Assembly: GCA_965226155.1 (NCBI GenBank)
Contig: OZ245331.1
Coordinates: 2,046,001-2,110,000, forward strand
Direction of reading: 5' to 3'
DNA: 64,000 nucleotides
Origin: G965226155 sp965226155
GTDB lineage: Bacteria; Pseudomonadota; Gammaproteobacteria; Eutrophobiales; Eutrophobiaceae
The notes beneath the pieces are model-generated. The model searched no databases. It saw nothing but the letters and a program-made list of their open reading frames with translations, and was not told the origin of the DNA. The position numbers were made by a program, and so were the translations under genes. Shown here piece by piece: positions 28,840 to 38,288 of the stretch (its first letter is position 1; the number at the start of each line of letters is the position of its first letter).

Positions 28840-28883
28840 TCGATATTAAACGAGTTAATTAGGATAAGATTGGAATTATATAA

Positions 28884-29081
28884 ATGCCAAAGATTAAAAC
28901 AAACCGTGGTGCAGCTAAGCGATTTTCCAGAACTGCATCTGGGAAATTAAAGCACAAGCAATCGCATCGAAGTCATATGTTGACCAAGAAAAGCACAAAA
29001 CGTAAACGTCAGCTTAGAGCGATACAACTAATACATAACCATGACCAAAAGGCAATTTGCCGAATGGTCCCGTATTTATGA
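28884..29081 (+). CDS. rpmI: Ribosomal protein bL35
   Basis: 65 residues, very basic, with the bL35 pattern MPKIKTNRGAAKRFSRTASG, then KLKHKQSHRSH and LTKKSTKRKRQLR. It is a component of the large ribosomal subunit. Located between infC and rplT, the standard bacterial order. The C-terminus HDQKAICRMVPYL matches the family. Intact. Confidence 0.96.
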   Translation: MPKIKTNRGAAKRFSRTASGKLKHKQSHRSHMLTKKSTKRKRQLRAIQLIHNHDQKAICRMVPYL

Positions 29082-29093
29082 GAGGAAAATAGA

Positions 29094-29453
29094 ATGCCTA
29101 GAGTTAAACGAGGTGTAACTGCACATGCGAGACATAAAAAAATCATCGCACGAGCCAAGGGATTTACGCTTCGGCGAAAAAATGTATTTAGAGTTGCTAC
29201 ACAGGCAGTCACAAAAGCCGGGCAATATGCATACCGAGATCGACGGACGAGAAAACGTCAGTTTCGAGCTTTGTGGATAATACGTATTAATGCTGCAGCA
29301 CGTGAACATGGGTTGTCATATAGTCGTTTTATCAACGGGCTGATCAAGGCTGCTATTGATATTGACAGGAAAAACCTAGCTGACATAGCGGTCAATGATA
29401 AGCTTGCTTTTGCCGAGCTTGCTAATCAGGCAAAGTCCTGTCTCGCCAGCTAG
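29094..29453 (+). CDS. rplT: Ribosomal protein bL20
   Basis: 119 residues. MPRVKRGVTAHARHKKIIAR, AKGFTLRRKNVFRVA, RDRRTRKRQFRALWIIRINA and YSRFINGLIKA are bL20 signatures. It is needed early in 50S assembly, and in E. coli it represses rpmI-rplT translation. It follows rpmI after 12 bases, with AGAGGAAA as ribosome-binding site. Followed by a strong terminator at 29476-29511. Confidence 0.97.
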   Translation: MPRVKRGVTAHARHKKIIARAKGFTLRRKNVFRVATQAVTKAGQYAYRDRRTRKRQFRALWIIRINAAAREHGLSYSRFINGLIKAAIDIDRKNLADIAVNDKLAFAELANQAKSCLAS

Positions 29454-29475
29454 CCAGATCAAGTAGTTTGCTCTC

Positions 29476-29511
29476 AGAGGAAAGGGCATCAACCCTTTCC
29501 TCTTTGTTTTT
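29476..29511 (+). terminator. Rho-independent terminator between rplT and pheS
   Basis: AGAGGAAAGGG at 29476-29486 pairs perfectly with CCCTTTCCTCT at 29493-29503 around a six-base loop, followed by TTGTTTTT. Only 22 bases separate it from the rplT stop, too few for a PheM-like leader peptide, so a classical phenylalanine attenuator is not visible. Confidence 0.9.
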
Positions 29512-29530
29512 GTAACGGGTGTTTTCTTTG

Positions 29531-30511
29531 ATGAAAGATATCTCACATTTGATTATCAAAGCAGGTGAGGCTATTTCAGCCGCAACAGATATGCGTCAAC
29601 TAGACGATGTAAGAGTAACTTATCTTGGGAAAAAGGGGACATTGCCCGAACTAATGAAGGAACTCGGAACGTTACCAGCTAAACAAAGACCTGCATTTGG
29701 TCAGGTAATCAACAATGCTAAGCAACAAATTCAGGAATCTATCGCCAAGCGAAAGGTGGAACTAGAGCATCAGTTGCTAACAGACAAAGTTAAAGCCGAG
29801 CAAATTGATGTCACACTGCCTGGACGAGGGCAGCAATTAGGTGGACTGCATCCGATAACCCGGACCCTGCAGGAGATTGAAATGTGCTTTAAGTCCATTG
29901 GGTTTGAAGTGGCTGACGGTCCAGAGATTGAAGATAATTACTATAATTTCGAAGCATTAAATATCCCTGAATTGCATCCGGCACGTGCTATGCACGATAC
30001 CTTCTACATTGGTGCGGATAGGCTATTACGGACGCACACCTCCAATGTTCAGATTAGGTATATGGAAGCTAATAAGCCTCCCATTGCAATTATTGCACCT
30101 GGCAGAGTTTTTCGTCGTGATTCAGGTATTACACATACACCGATGTTTCACCAGGTTGAGGGTCTGTTAATCGATGAAGATGTTAGCTTTGCGGATCTGA
30201 AAGGATTGTTAGAGACCTTTATTCAACAGTTCTTCAACAAGGATTTGCAGGTGAGATTTCGACCATCCTACTTTCCATTTACAGAACCTTCCGCAGAAGT
30301 CGATATTATGGGCAGCGGAGGATGGCTTGAAATTCTTGGATGCGGCATGGTCCATCCAAATGTCTTGGAGAATGTCGGAATTGACAGCAAACACTATCGT
30401 GGGTTTGCATTTGGAATGGGAGTAGAGCGCCTAGCTATGCTCAAGTATGACATAGATGATATTCGATTGTTTTTTGAGAACGATATTCGTTTTCTTAAAC
30501 AGTTTAACTAG
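29531..30511 (+). CDS. pheS: Phenylalanyl-tRNA synthetase alpha subunit
   Basis: 326 residues from ATG 29531, matching the usual N-terminus; GTG 29519 would add four residues. An N-terminal coiled-coil precedes the class II core with GGLHPITRTLQEIE, DGPEIEDNYYNFEALNIP, LLRTHTSNVQIRYM, PGRVFRRD, FRPSYFPFTEPSAEVD and GFAFGMGVERLAML. It forms the alpha2-beta2 enzyme with PheT, encoded 51 bases downstream. Intact. Confidence 0.96.
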   Translation: MKDISHLIIKAGEAISAATDMRQLDDVRVTYLGKKGTLPELMKELGTLPAKQRPAFGQVINNAKQQIQESIAKRKVELEHQLLTDKVKAEQIDVTLPGRGQQLGGLHPITRTLQEIEMCFKSIGFEVADGPEIEDNYYNFEALNIPELHPARAMHDTFYIGADRLLRTHTSNVQIRYMEANKPPIAIIAPGRVFRRDSGITHTPMFHQVEGLLIDEDVSFADLKGLLETFIQQFFNKDLQVRFRPSYFPFTEPSAEVDIMGSGGWLEILGCGMVHPNVLENVGIDSKHYRGFAFGMGVERLAMLKYDIDDIRLFFENDIRFLKQFN

Positions 30512-30562
30512 TGCTATCTATTATAGAATTTCTTGTAATCTAAATTTTAGTGGAAAACAAAA

Positions 30563-32614
30563 ATGAAATTCAGTGAGTCGTGGCTTCGAGAGTTCGTCGA
30601 CCCGCCGATTACATCACAACAACTCGTTGACCAATTGACCATGGCTGGTCTTGAGGTTGAGGAGGCTATCCCATGCAAATCTGAAATTTCCGGTGCGGCC
30701 GTAAATGACACCATTCTTGACATCTCTATTACGCCAAATAGAGGGGATTGCCTGAGTCTAACTGGCATTGCCAGAGAGGTGGCAGTCCTCAATAACTTAA
30801 AATTAGGATCTCGTCGTGGCAGATCAGTAAAGGACCGAACTAGCAGTGTACGCAATATCCGATTGCAGGAACCAAAAGCATGTCCGCGCTACCTAGGTAG
30901 AATTATAGATAATATTGATATGAGCAAATCTGCACCAAGTTGGGTAACCGAAAGATTGAGGTGTTCTGGTATCAAAAGTGTCAACGAAATCGTTGATTTA
31001 ACAAATTATGTGATGCTTGAGTTCGGTCAGCCTATGCATGTATTCGATAATGCTAAACTTCAAGGTGACATTGTTGTTCGACTTGCTGAATCGGGCGAAA
31101 AAATACAATTGTTAGATGGGCAAAACCTCACTTTGAAAAATAATACCCTTGTAATTGCTGATTCAAATGTTGCCATTGCTATCGCCGGTATCATGGGAAG
31201 CCAGCAATCTGCTGTAACAGACAGTACCCAGTCAGTATTTGTAGAATGTGCATTTTTTACGCCACAAGCAATACAGGGCAGGGCAAGGCAATACGGTTTA
31301 CAAACCGATGCGTCCTATAGATATGAACGCGGCGTCGATCCCGGTTTATTGAATATGGCAACAGAAAGGTTAACAAGATTGATTATCGATAATTGTGGAG
31401 GTTCTGCTAGTCAGGTTATTGAGAATTTTGACAGTTCTTGGTCTCCGCCTGAAAGATCTATATCACTAAGCCATGATCATTTGACCCGTGTACTTGGTAT
31501 TGAAATAGCCGCTCGCAAAGTGAAGCAGATATTAAAAAACCTAGGCTTCGTTATTACTACCGGCAAAAAATTATGGAGTGTAAAGGTACCTAGTTATAGA
31601 TTCGATATCAGTATTGAGGCGGATTTGATTGAAGAGATTGCTCGAATTTACGGTTATCAAAACATACCAAGCCAGACACCGAGAATTAAAGCAAGAATGA
31701 CGTCGATAACAGGTCCAACTGCGCAAATTTCACAGATGGCTACTATGCTACAAAATAGGGGATATTTTGAAGTTATAAATTACAGTTTTGTAGACCCAAA
31801 ATTACAGTCACTATTGAGCGAATCAGATGGCAGGGATCTTGAATTATTAAACCCAACTTCGACTGACATGTCAGTCATGAGAGGCAGTTTATGGACGGGA
31901 TTGATCCAGTCACTTATGTTTAATATCAATCGTCAACAAAGCCGAGTAAGGCTTTTTGAAACGGGTAATGTTTTTACACAAGATGGTAGACAACATCCTG
32001 CGATTGCAGGGATAGTATTTGGGAAAACGTGTCCTGATCAATGGGGGAGGGATGATAAACAGGGTGACTTCTATGACCTCAAATCCGATGTTGAAGCTCT
32101 GCTTAAGCCTTATTCCAAGGACGCCGCTCTAGAATTTCAATTGCACAGTCATGCTGCATTGCACCAAGGCCAGACAGCTATTGTTATCCTTCAAAAGAAA
32201 AAGATTGGTGTCATAGGCGCATTGGATCCAGCTGTGCAGAATCATATGGGAATTGAACAACCGGTCTATCTGTTTGAGCTAGATTTGTCGCTAATTTCGC
32301 CGAAAATATGGTTAAAGTTCACGAAAATTAGTAAATTTCCGTCAATTAGACGAGATATTACAGTGATAGTAGACTCAAAAATCCCTGTTAATGACGTAAT
32401 GTTAGCTGTTAAATCCGTTGCATCTGAGTGGTTACATAACCTAGAGTTGTTTGACCTATATCAAGGGGAAGGTATTGATCTAGAGAAAAAAAGTCTTGCT
32501 CTAGGCTTGACCTTTCAAAGATCTTCGAGCACTCTTACAGATGATGAGGTTGGGGAGGTTGTCGATCGAATCTTATATACACTCCAGCAAAAGTTTGGGG
32601 CAATTCTTAGATAG
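30563..32614 (+). CDS. pheT: Phenylalanyl-tRNA synthetase beta subunit lacking the OB-fold tRNA_bind domain
   Basis: 683 residues, about 112 fewer than E. coli PheT (795). The N-terminus MKFSESWLREFV and MAGLEVEEAIP is normal, but after about residue 48 (SEISGAA) the sequence jumps directly to NDTILDISITPNRGDC. The whole B2 OB-fold/EMAP-like domain, with its HPNADKL-type and GAPN motifs, is missing in frame. The remainder is complete: B3/B4 editing region (DLTNYVMLEFGQPMH), the catalytic-like core (TDASYRYERGVDP), FDISIEADLIEEIARIYGY and the C-terminal FDX-ACB domain (ISKFPSIRRDITVIVD). Since aminoacylation needs the alpha core plus this scaffold, the enzyme could still work; tRNA binding or editing efficiency may change (inference). 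Confidence 0.93.
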   Translation: MKFSESWLREFVDPPITSQQLVDQLTMAGLEVEEAIPCKSEISGAAVNDTILDISITPNRGDCLSLTGIAREVAVLNNLKLGSRRGRSVKDRTSSVRNIRLQEPKACPRYLGRIIDNIDMSKSAPSWVTERLRCSGIKSVNEIVDLTNYVMLEFGQPMHVFDNAKLQGDIVVRLAESGEKIQLLDGQNLTLKNNTLVIADSNVAIAIAGIMGSQQSAVTDSTQSVFVECAFFTPQAIQGRARQYGLQTDASYRYERGVDPGLLNMATERLTRLIIDNCGGSASQVIENFDSSWSPPERSISLSHDHLTRVLGIEIAARKVKQILKNLGFVITTGKKLWSVKVPSYRFDISIEADLIEEIARIYGYQNIPSQTPRIKARMTSITGPTAQISQMATMLQNRGYFEVINYSFVDPKLQSLLSESDGRDLELLNPTSTDMSVMRGSLWTGLIQSLMFNINRQQSRVRLFETGNVFTQDGRQHPAIAGIVFGKTCPDQWGRDDKQGDFYDLKSDVEALLKPYSKDAALEFQLHSHAALHQGQTAIVILQKKKIGVIGALDPAVQNHMGIEQPVYLFELDLSLISPKIWLKFTKISKFPSIRRDITVIVDSKIPVNDVMLAVKSVASEWLHNLELFDLYQGEGIDLEKKSLALGLTFQRSSSTLTDDEVGEVVDRILYTLQQKFGAILR

Positions 32615-32637
32615 TCGGACATTAGCGGGTAGAGAAC

Positions 32638-32937
32638 ATGGGAGCACTTACGAAAGCGGATTTGGCTGAAAAGCTGTATCAGGAATTGGGGCTGAACAAG
32701 CGAGAGGCCAAAGAACTTGTCGAGATGTTTTTCGAAGAGGTCAGGGCGGCACTAGAATCAGGAAACCAGGTTAAGCTTTCCGGCTTCGGAAATTTTGATC
32801 TTAGGGATAAAAATCAACGTCCAGGGCGTAATCCCAAAACAGGGGAAGAGATACCTATCAGTGCCAGGCGGGTAGTGACTTTTCGTCCAGGCCAGAAACT
32901 AAAAGCACGGGTTGAAGCATATGCTGGAAGCGTCTAA
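32638..32937 (+). CDS. ihfA: Integration host factor alpha subunit
   Basis: 99 residues. ALTKADLAEKLYQELGLNKR, then SGFGNFDLRDKNQRPGRNPK with the arm tip RNPKTGE and FRPGQKLKARVE are IhfA signatures. The IHF heterodimer bends DNA at specific sites and assists sigma-54 promoters, recombination and replication. It follows pheT, the usual gammaproteobacterial order, and overlaps the merR start by 17 bases. Confidence 0.96.
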   Translation: MGALTKADLAEKLYQELGLNKREAKELVEMFFEEVRAALESGNQVKLSGFGNFDLRDKNQRPGRNPKTGEEIPISARRVVTFRPGQKLKARVEAYAGSV

Positions 32938-33277
32938 TAATAAAGAATTGCCTGCAATACCGGGCAAACGTTACTTTACTATAGGTGAAGTGAGTGATTT
33001 GTGTGCGGTAAAACCTCATGTACTACGATACTGGGAGCAGGAATTTCCTCAGCTCAAACCACTTAAACGCCGCGGAAATCGCCGGTACTACCAACGGCAT
33101 GATGTCATATTAATTCGTCAAATACGTAGCTTGCTTTACGAATTGGGTTTTACTATTAGTGGTGCCAGACAACGTCTATCTGGTTCAGAAGCGAAAGACG
33201 ACTCAAATCAAAGCCAACAAATTATCAAACAGTTACGAAACGAATTGGAAGAAGTGCTCGACCTGCTGCGTAAATAA
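32921..33277 (+). CDS. MerR-family transcriptional regulator
   Basis: 118 residues from ATG 32921, which overlaps the end of ihfA. The N-terminal winged helix reads KRYFTIGEVSDLCAVKPHVL, RYWEQEFPQLKPLKRRGNRR and YYQRHDVILIRQIRSLLYELG, a textbook MerR DNA-binding domain. A short C-terminal helix (QQIIKQLRNELEEVLDLL) would dimerise; there is no effector-binding domain or metal cysteine cluster. The ihfA-merR-tRNA-Pro order is common in gammaproteobacteria; the target is unknown. IS30 copy 2 begins 63 bases after the stop. Confidence 0.92.
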   Translation: MLEASNNKELPAIPGKRYFTIGEVSDLCAVKPHVLRYWEQEFPQLKPLKRRGNRRYYQRHDVILIRQIRSLLYELGFTISGARQRLSGSEAKDDSNQSQQIIKQLRNELEEVLDLLRK

Positions 33278-33340
33278 TTAAAAGTGTTATACACATAGCA
33301 GAGTGTATCTTTTTATTGTCTGTGACAAATTATAATAATT

Positions 33341-34407
33341 CGTGAATTCAATTTGTAAGTGCAACTCAATTAGGTGGCACGAACGGCAAGCTGCGGTAGC
33401 ATCCTTACCTTTCGTTCCAGCAAGAAAGAGAGGCACAGATGAGACACTACACACAGCTTACCGAGCATCAACGTTACCAGATTTACGCCCTGATGAAAGC
33501 AGGACATACACAAACGGAGATAGCCGCCTTGATAGGCGTGCATAAATCTACTATTAGCCGTGAACTCAGACGCAACCGTGGCTTGAGAGGCTATCGACCC
33601 CGCCAAGCTCAGTTGCTCCGGCAAGCGCGTCGAGAAGCCAGCCAACAACAGCGACTCCCCACGACCTTGTGGGAGCGAGTAGAGGCCTGGCTCGGGACGA
33701 ATGGAGTCCTGAGCAAATCAGTGACTGGTTGCATAAACGAGAAGGTATCGCTCTGAGTCATGAATGGATATATCACTACATATACCAGGACAAGGCAGAC
33801 GGCGGTGAGCTGTACCGGTACTTGCGTTGCCAGAAGAAACGAAAGAAGCGTTATGGTAGTTATCAACGTCGTGGGGTTCTGGTGAATCAGATCAGCATTG
33901 ATAAGCGTCCCGCCATTGTGAACAGGAAGACACGCAGCGGTGACTGGGAAGTGGACACCGTCATCGGCAAAGGCCATCGACAGGCGCTGGTCACCTTGAG
34001 CGAGCGCAAGTCGATGTACACCTTGATTGCACAGGTGAAACGACGAACTGCCTCTGCCGTCAGGCAAGCTATCGTGCGATTGTTGTCTAATATGAAGGCG
34101 TCGGTTCACACGATCACCTCGGATAATGGAAAAGAATTTGCTGAGCATGAGGTTATTGCTCAACAATTGAACGCGGGGTTCTATTTTGCACATCCTTATG
34201 CCTCCTGGGAACGGGGTTTAAATGAAAATATCAATGGTCTCATTCGACAGTACTTCCCAAAGAAAATGGACTTCAGCACGATTACACAAAAGCAGTTAAA
34301 CTTGGTCATGAAAAAACTCAATCACCGTCCCAGAAAAACACTTAATTCAAAAACACCACATGAAGTCTTTTTTAACATCAACGTTGCACTTCAAAGTTGA
34401 ATCCGCG
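33341..34407 (+). mobile_element. IS30-family insertion sequence, copy 2
   Basis: 1067 bp, one base shorter than copies 1 and 3. Ends CGTGAATTCAATTTGTAAG and GAATCCGCG form the same imperfect terminal repeat. A 3-bp target duplication ATT flanks it (33338-33340 and 34408-34410), so this was a simple insertion. It sits between merR and tRNA-Pro, 54 bases upstream of the tRNA. Confidence 0.95.
33439..34400 (+). pseudogene. IS30-family transposase (copy 2), frameshifted
   Basis: Nearly identical to copies 1 and 3 except that one G is missing: GGCTCGGGACG here against GGCTGCGGGACG in copy 3, around 33690. The reading frame shifts at residue about 84 and stops at 33756. The downstream half with the DDE residues remains open in the other frame. 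This copy cannot make its own transposase but still has intact ends and could be mobilised by copies 1 or 3. Confidence 0.92.
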
Positions 34408-34461
34408 ATTCCTTCAAGAACCCCCTTTTTAACTAATTATTTTACACTCGCTAACTTCTGA

Positions 34462-34539
<78 letters not shown>

Positions 34540-34736
34540 GTCATGAAGAATAACAAGGCTTTCATGAGCCCTATATCACACTATCTGCACTTTTTAGCTG
34601 AGGACCTATATTAAAATCTTTTCTATCCGATTAGTGAATAACCTCGCTTATTGTAGAATGTTGCAGAGATGTAGGATGCTAATCCGATATAGTGGAAAAT
34701 ATACATAATGGTAATAATATTAAGGAGTAAAGCACT

Positions 34737-36572
34737 GTGTGCGGAATAATTGGTGCTGTAGCAAAACGTGACGTGAGACCGATCCTACTCGATGGACTTA
34801 TGCGACTAGAATATCGGGGCTATGACTCTGCTGGTTTAGCTGTACTAGATAGTAATGCAGAGATAAAAACCATTAAGGTGCTTGGAAAAGTAGCTGGATT
34901 GGAGAAGTTAATTAAAAAAACTGCCCTACCGGGCCACACGGGTATAGCTCATACTCGCTGGGCCACTCATGGTAAACCAAGCTTGGTAAATGCACATCCA
35001 CATGTCTGTAAGGATGAAGTTGCATTAGTCCATAACGGCATCATTGAAAATCACGATGAATTGCGTAATGACTTAATCGAGAAGGGCTACAAATTCAATT
35101 CTGAAACCGACTCAGAAGTTATAGCGAATCAGATACATTATTATATTTCTACTGGTCGTGACGTTTTACAAGCGACAGTAGAAACAACAAATTTGTTGCA
35201 GGGTGCATTTGCACTGGGAGTGATTTATAAGAATAATTCAAATCGGCTGATAGTAGCCCGCCATGGAAGTCCACTTGTCATCGGTATTTGTGATGGTGAA
35301 TATTTTATTGCATCGGATATATTTGCATTATTACCTGTGACACAGCAATTTATTATACTCGAAGAAGGAGATATCGCGGATTTACAAATCGATAACGGGA
35401 TAAAAATATATGATTCAGAACACAAAGAAGTAACCAGGCCGGTAATTACCACTGAGTCAAAGATTGATGCATCAGATAAGGCGGGTTATCGACATTATAT
35501 GCTCAAAGAGATCTTCAGCCAGCCAACTGCAGTTGCGGATACATTGGAAGGGCGGTTAACTTCTTCAACTGTTAAGGATGAAGCATTTGGTATAGCAGCT
35601 AATAAAATTCTAGACAAGGTAACTGCAATTCATATCGTGGCTTGCGGTACAAGTTACCACGCTGGGCTTGTAGCCCGCCATTGGCTTGAGCAAATTGCAT
35701 GTATTCATTGTACTGTGGAGGTCGCTAGTGAATATCGATACCGCAATACCATAGTCAATCCAGGAACACTTTTTGTTTGTATTTCGCAATCAGGAGAGAC
35801 AGCGGATACCTTAGCTGCGTTGAAACTCGCAAAAACTAGGTCATATTTGGCTTCTTTGTGCATATGTAATGTTCCTGGCAGTACTATGACTCGAGAGTCA
35901 GATTTGGTGTTGTTGACCCGGGCAGGTATTGAAATAAGCGTTGCTTCGACTAAGGCGTTTACTACCCAACTCACCGCTTTAACATTGCTAGTTTTGGTAC
36001 TCGCACGTAGAAATAACCCGGATAAGCAGATCGAAAAAAGGTTAATCTCACAAATCGAGAGTCTTCCTGGAAATATTAACCAAGTACTTGAGCTAGACCA
36101 AGAAATCTGCAAGCTTGCTGAACGTTTCGTGAATAAACATCACGCATTATATCTTGGCAGGGGTTCCATGTTGCCAATTGCAATGGAGGGCGCATTAAAA
36201 TTAAAGGAGATTTCTTATATACATGCTGAAGCTTATGCGGCTGGAGAATTGAAACATGGACCACTTGCACTGGTCGACGAAGATATGCCTGTCATTGCTG
36301 TTGCTCCAAATAATGAGCTGTTAAAAAAACTTGAATCAAATCTTCAAGAAGTAAGGGCAAGAGGTGGAAAGCTATATGTATTTGCGGACTCGGGGGTGAA
36401 AATTGACGAGTCGGCTGATATCTATAAAATAAACATTATCCCCATAGATGATTTCCTGACTCCGATTATCTATGCGGTTCCTTTACAGCTTTTTGCTTAT
36501 CATGTTGCAGTTTTTAAAGGTGCTGATGTTGATCAACCCAGAAATCTGGCAAAATCACTAACGGTAGAATAA
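34737..36572 (+). CDS. glmS: Glutamine--fructose-6-phosphate aminotransferase
   Basis: 611 residues, GTG start with AAGGAG nine bases upstream. MCGIIGAVA exposes the Cys nucleophile; GLMRLEYRGYDSAG and HTRWATHGKP complete the glutaminase domain. The isomerase half has two SIS domains (HIVACGTSYHAGL, CISQSGETADTLAAL, SVASTKAFTTQ) and the C-terminal DQPRNLAKSLTVE. It makes glucosamine-6-phosphate, the entry to UDP-GlcNAc, peptidoglycan and LPS. Unusually, the glrR response regulator starts 20 bases after the stop. Upstream (34540-34736) only an imperfect 57-bp-spaced direct repeat was noted. Confidence 0.97.
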   Translation: MCGIIGAVAKRDVRPILLDGLMRLEYRGYDSAGLAVLDSNAEIKTIKVLGKVAGLEKLIKKTALPGHTGIAHTRWATHGKPSLVNAHPHVCKDEVALVHNGIIENHDELRNDLIEKGYKFNSETDSEVIANQIHYYISTGRDVLQATVETTNLLQGAFALGVIYKNNSNRLIVARHGSPLVIGICDGEYFIASDIFALLPVTQQFIILEEGDIADLQIDNGIKIYDSEHKEVTRPVITTESKIDASDKAGYRHYMLKEIFSQPTAVADTLEGRLTSSTVKDEAFGIAANKILDKVTAIHIVACGTSYHAGLVARHWLEQIACIHCTVEVASEYRYRNTIVNPGTLFVCISQSGETADTLAALKLAKTRSYLASLCICNVPGSTMTRESDLVLLTRAGIEISVASTKAFTTQLTALTLLVLVLARRNNPDKQIEKRLISQIESLPGNINQVLELDQEICKLAERFVNKHHALYLGRGSMLPIAMEGALKLKEISYIHAEAYAAGELKHGPLALVDEDMPVIAVAPNNELLKKLESNLQEVRARGGKLYVFADSGVKIDESADIYKINIIPIDDFLTPIIYAVPLQLFAYHVAVFKGADVDQPRNLAKSLTVE

Positions 36573-36591
36573 AAAGCTGACGTATTGAAAT

Positions 36592-37965
36592 ATGAATAAA
36601 GAATCTAGACATAAACATAAGATACTTATTGTCGATGATGACGATGATATTCTCAGCTTGTTATATAGAGGGCTAACCGATGCTGGCTTTGAAGTTATTA
36701 AATCCGATTCCGGGGAAGACGCATTAACAAAACTTGCTACTGTTTCTCCCAGCTTAGTAATAACTGATTTATTCATGGACAAGATTAGTGGCATGGATCT
36801 ATTGAGCCACATTCATAATGATGACCCACTGTTGCCGGTAATTATACTCAGCGGTAAAGCAAATATTCCTGATGCAGTTAAGGCAACCCATTTAGGGTCG
36901 GCTGCTTTTTTAACTAAACCTGTCGACCAGAAGGATTTATTAGCTAATGTCGATCGTTATCTAAGGATAAATCCGGACAAATCTAGGCAACAGATCTTTT
37001 CTGAGAAATTAATTTATCAGAGCAAATTGATGTCAGCCATGGTTTGATTTTGCACTAGCGGTAGCAGACAGTAATGTGACAATTTTAATTAAAGGCGCCA
37101 CAGGAACTGGTAAAGAAGTTATTGCTAGAGCTATCCATGAGTCCAGCTCACGTGGGGACAGCCCATTTATAGCAATAAATTGTGGCGCAATTCCTGACCA
37201 ACTACTGGAATCTGAATTGTTTGGGCATGAGAAGGGAGCATTCAGCGGTGCGATTGCCAAGCACGAAGGACTATTTCAGGCGGCGAATGGTGGCACTTTG
37301 TTTTTGGATGAAATAGGCGATATGCCGTTGTCTCTTCAGGTCAAACTTCTGCGTGTACTGCAAGACTTTGAAGTGCGACCAGTGGGGTCGACTCGCTCAT
37401 ACCCTATCGACGTTAGAGTTATATCCGCCACTCATCGCGACCTTGAAAGCAAAGTGGAAGAGGGAGATTTTCGTGAAGATTTATATTACCGGTTAAAAGT
37501 TGTCCCTCTCGAAATTCCGACACTATCTGACCGTCGTGATGATATCCCATTGCTTATTTCACATTTTCTAAAAATTTACGCTGGCAATAATCACAAAAAG
37601 GCTAAGCGATTCGCGCCGGATTCCATCGAGTATTTAACATTGGCTGCATGGCCAGGCAATATAAGGCAATTAATGAATATTGTTGATTTGTGTGCAACCA
37701 TTTGTAAAACAGATACTATTCCTCTCAGTCTGGGGAAGAAAGCTTTACAGGAAAAACCAGGGACGATCCGTACTTTAAAGGTAGCAATACAAGAATTTGA
37801 AAGAAATTACCTTGTGAGCGTATTGCGAATAACAAATGGTCATGTTGCTAATGCTGCTAAAACTGCCGGACGAACAGGACCGAGTTTTATAAATTATTAA
37901 GTCAATATAATATTAATCCAAATGATTTCAGAAAAAGCAAAGACAGCCGAGAATTGAATAGCTAA
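36592..37965 (+). pseudogene. glrR: Sigma-54-dependent response regulator GlrR, two frameshifts
   Basis: Restored length 457 residues (E. coli GlrR is 444). Receiver domain: ILIVDDDDDILSLL, phospho-acceptor in VITDLFMDKISGMDL, and FLTKPVD. The frame is lost after SAMV at about 37042-37045 (one extra T). It resumes with DFALAVADSNVTILIKGATGTGKE (shown here as its two halves: alanine-rich linker, then Walker A), followed by FIAINCGAIPDQLLESELFG, the sigma-54 contact loop as GAFSGA instead of GAFTGA, and GTLFLDEIGDMP. A missing A near 37873 removes the Fis-type HTH; restoring it gives AGRNRTEFYKLLSQYNINP, almost the E. coli GlrR end. In E. coli GlrK/GlrR drives glmY, which raises GlmS. Confidence 0.87.
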
Positions 37966-37982
37966 CTTATGAGGCAAAAAGA

Positions 37983-38288
37983 ATGAGTGCAGAAAAAATA
38001 GTTATCGAAGTTGACAGTGATTCAGAAGATCTTATCCTTGGATTTTTGGCAAACCGGAAAAAAGATTTAGAAAAACTACAGGATGCTCTAGACAACAAAA
38101 ACTTTGAAACACTTCAATCTATTGGTCACAATTTGAAAGGGGTCGGTGGAGGCTACGGCTTTGATGGTTTGTCTGAAATGGGCGCATCAATAGAAAAATT
38201 AGCTAAGTCTTCAGACTTGGACAATATTTCTTTACAACTCCCTAAACTCAAAGATTATTCGGAAAGAGTTGAAATTGTTTTTAAATAA
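37983..38288 (+). CDS. Stand-alone histidine phosphotransfer (Hpt) protein
   Basis: 101 residues. The central helix IGHNLKGVGGGYGFDGLSEMG contains the phospho-accepting His in the Hpt pattern HxLKGxxxxxG, followed by a third helix LEKLAKS-like and a C-terminal helix. It relays phosphate between a hybrid kinase receiver and a final response regulator. It lies 17 bases after glrR and 20 before the hybrid kinase gene, which itself has no Hpt domain, so the three probably formed one phosphorelay (inference). Intact, although both presumed partners are broken. Confidence 0.85.
   Translation: MSAEKIVIEVDSDSEDLILGFLANRKKDLEKLQDALDNKNFETLQSIGHNLKGVGGGYGFDGLSEMGASIEKLAKSSDLDNISLQLPKLKDYSERVEIVFK

Noticed and set aside
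29454..29475. PheM-like leader peptide ahead of the rplT-pheS terminator
   Set aside because: Only 22 bases lie between the rplT stop and the stem, and they hold no Phe-rich frame.
34540..34736. Sigma-54 promoter before glmS that could be a GlrR target
   Set aside because: A TTGCA at about 34661 has no GG element at the required -24 spacing.
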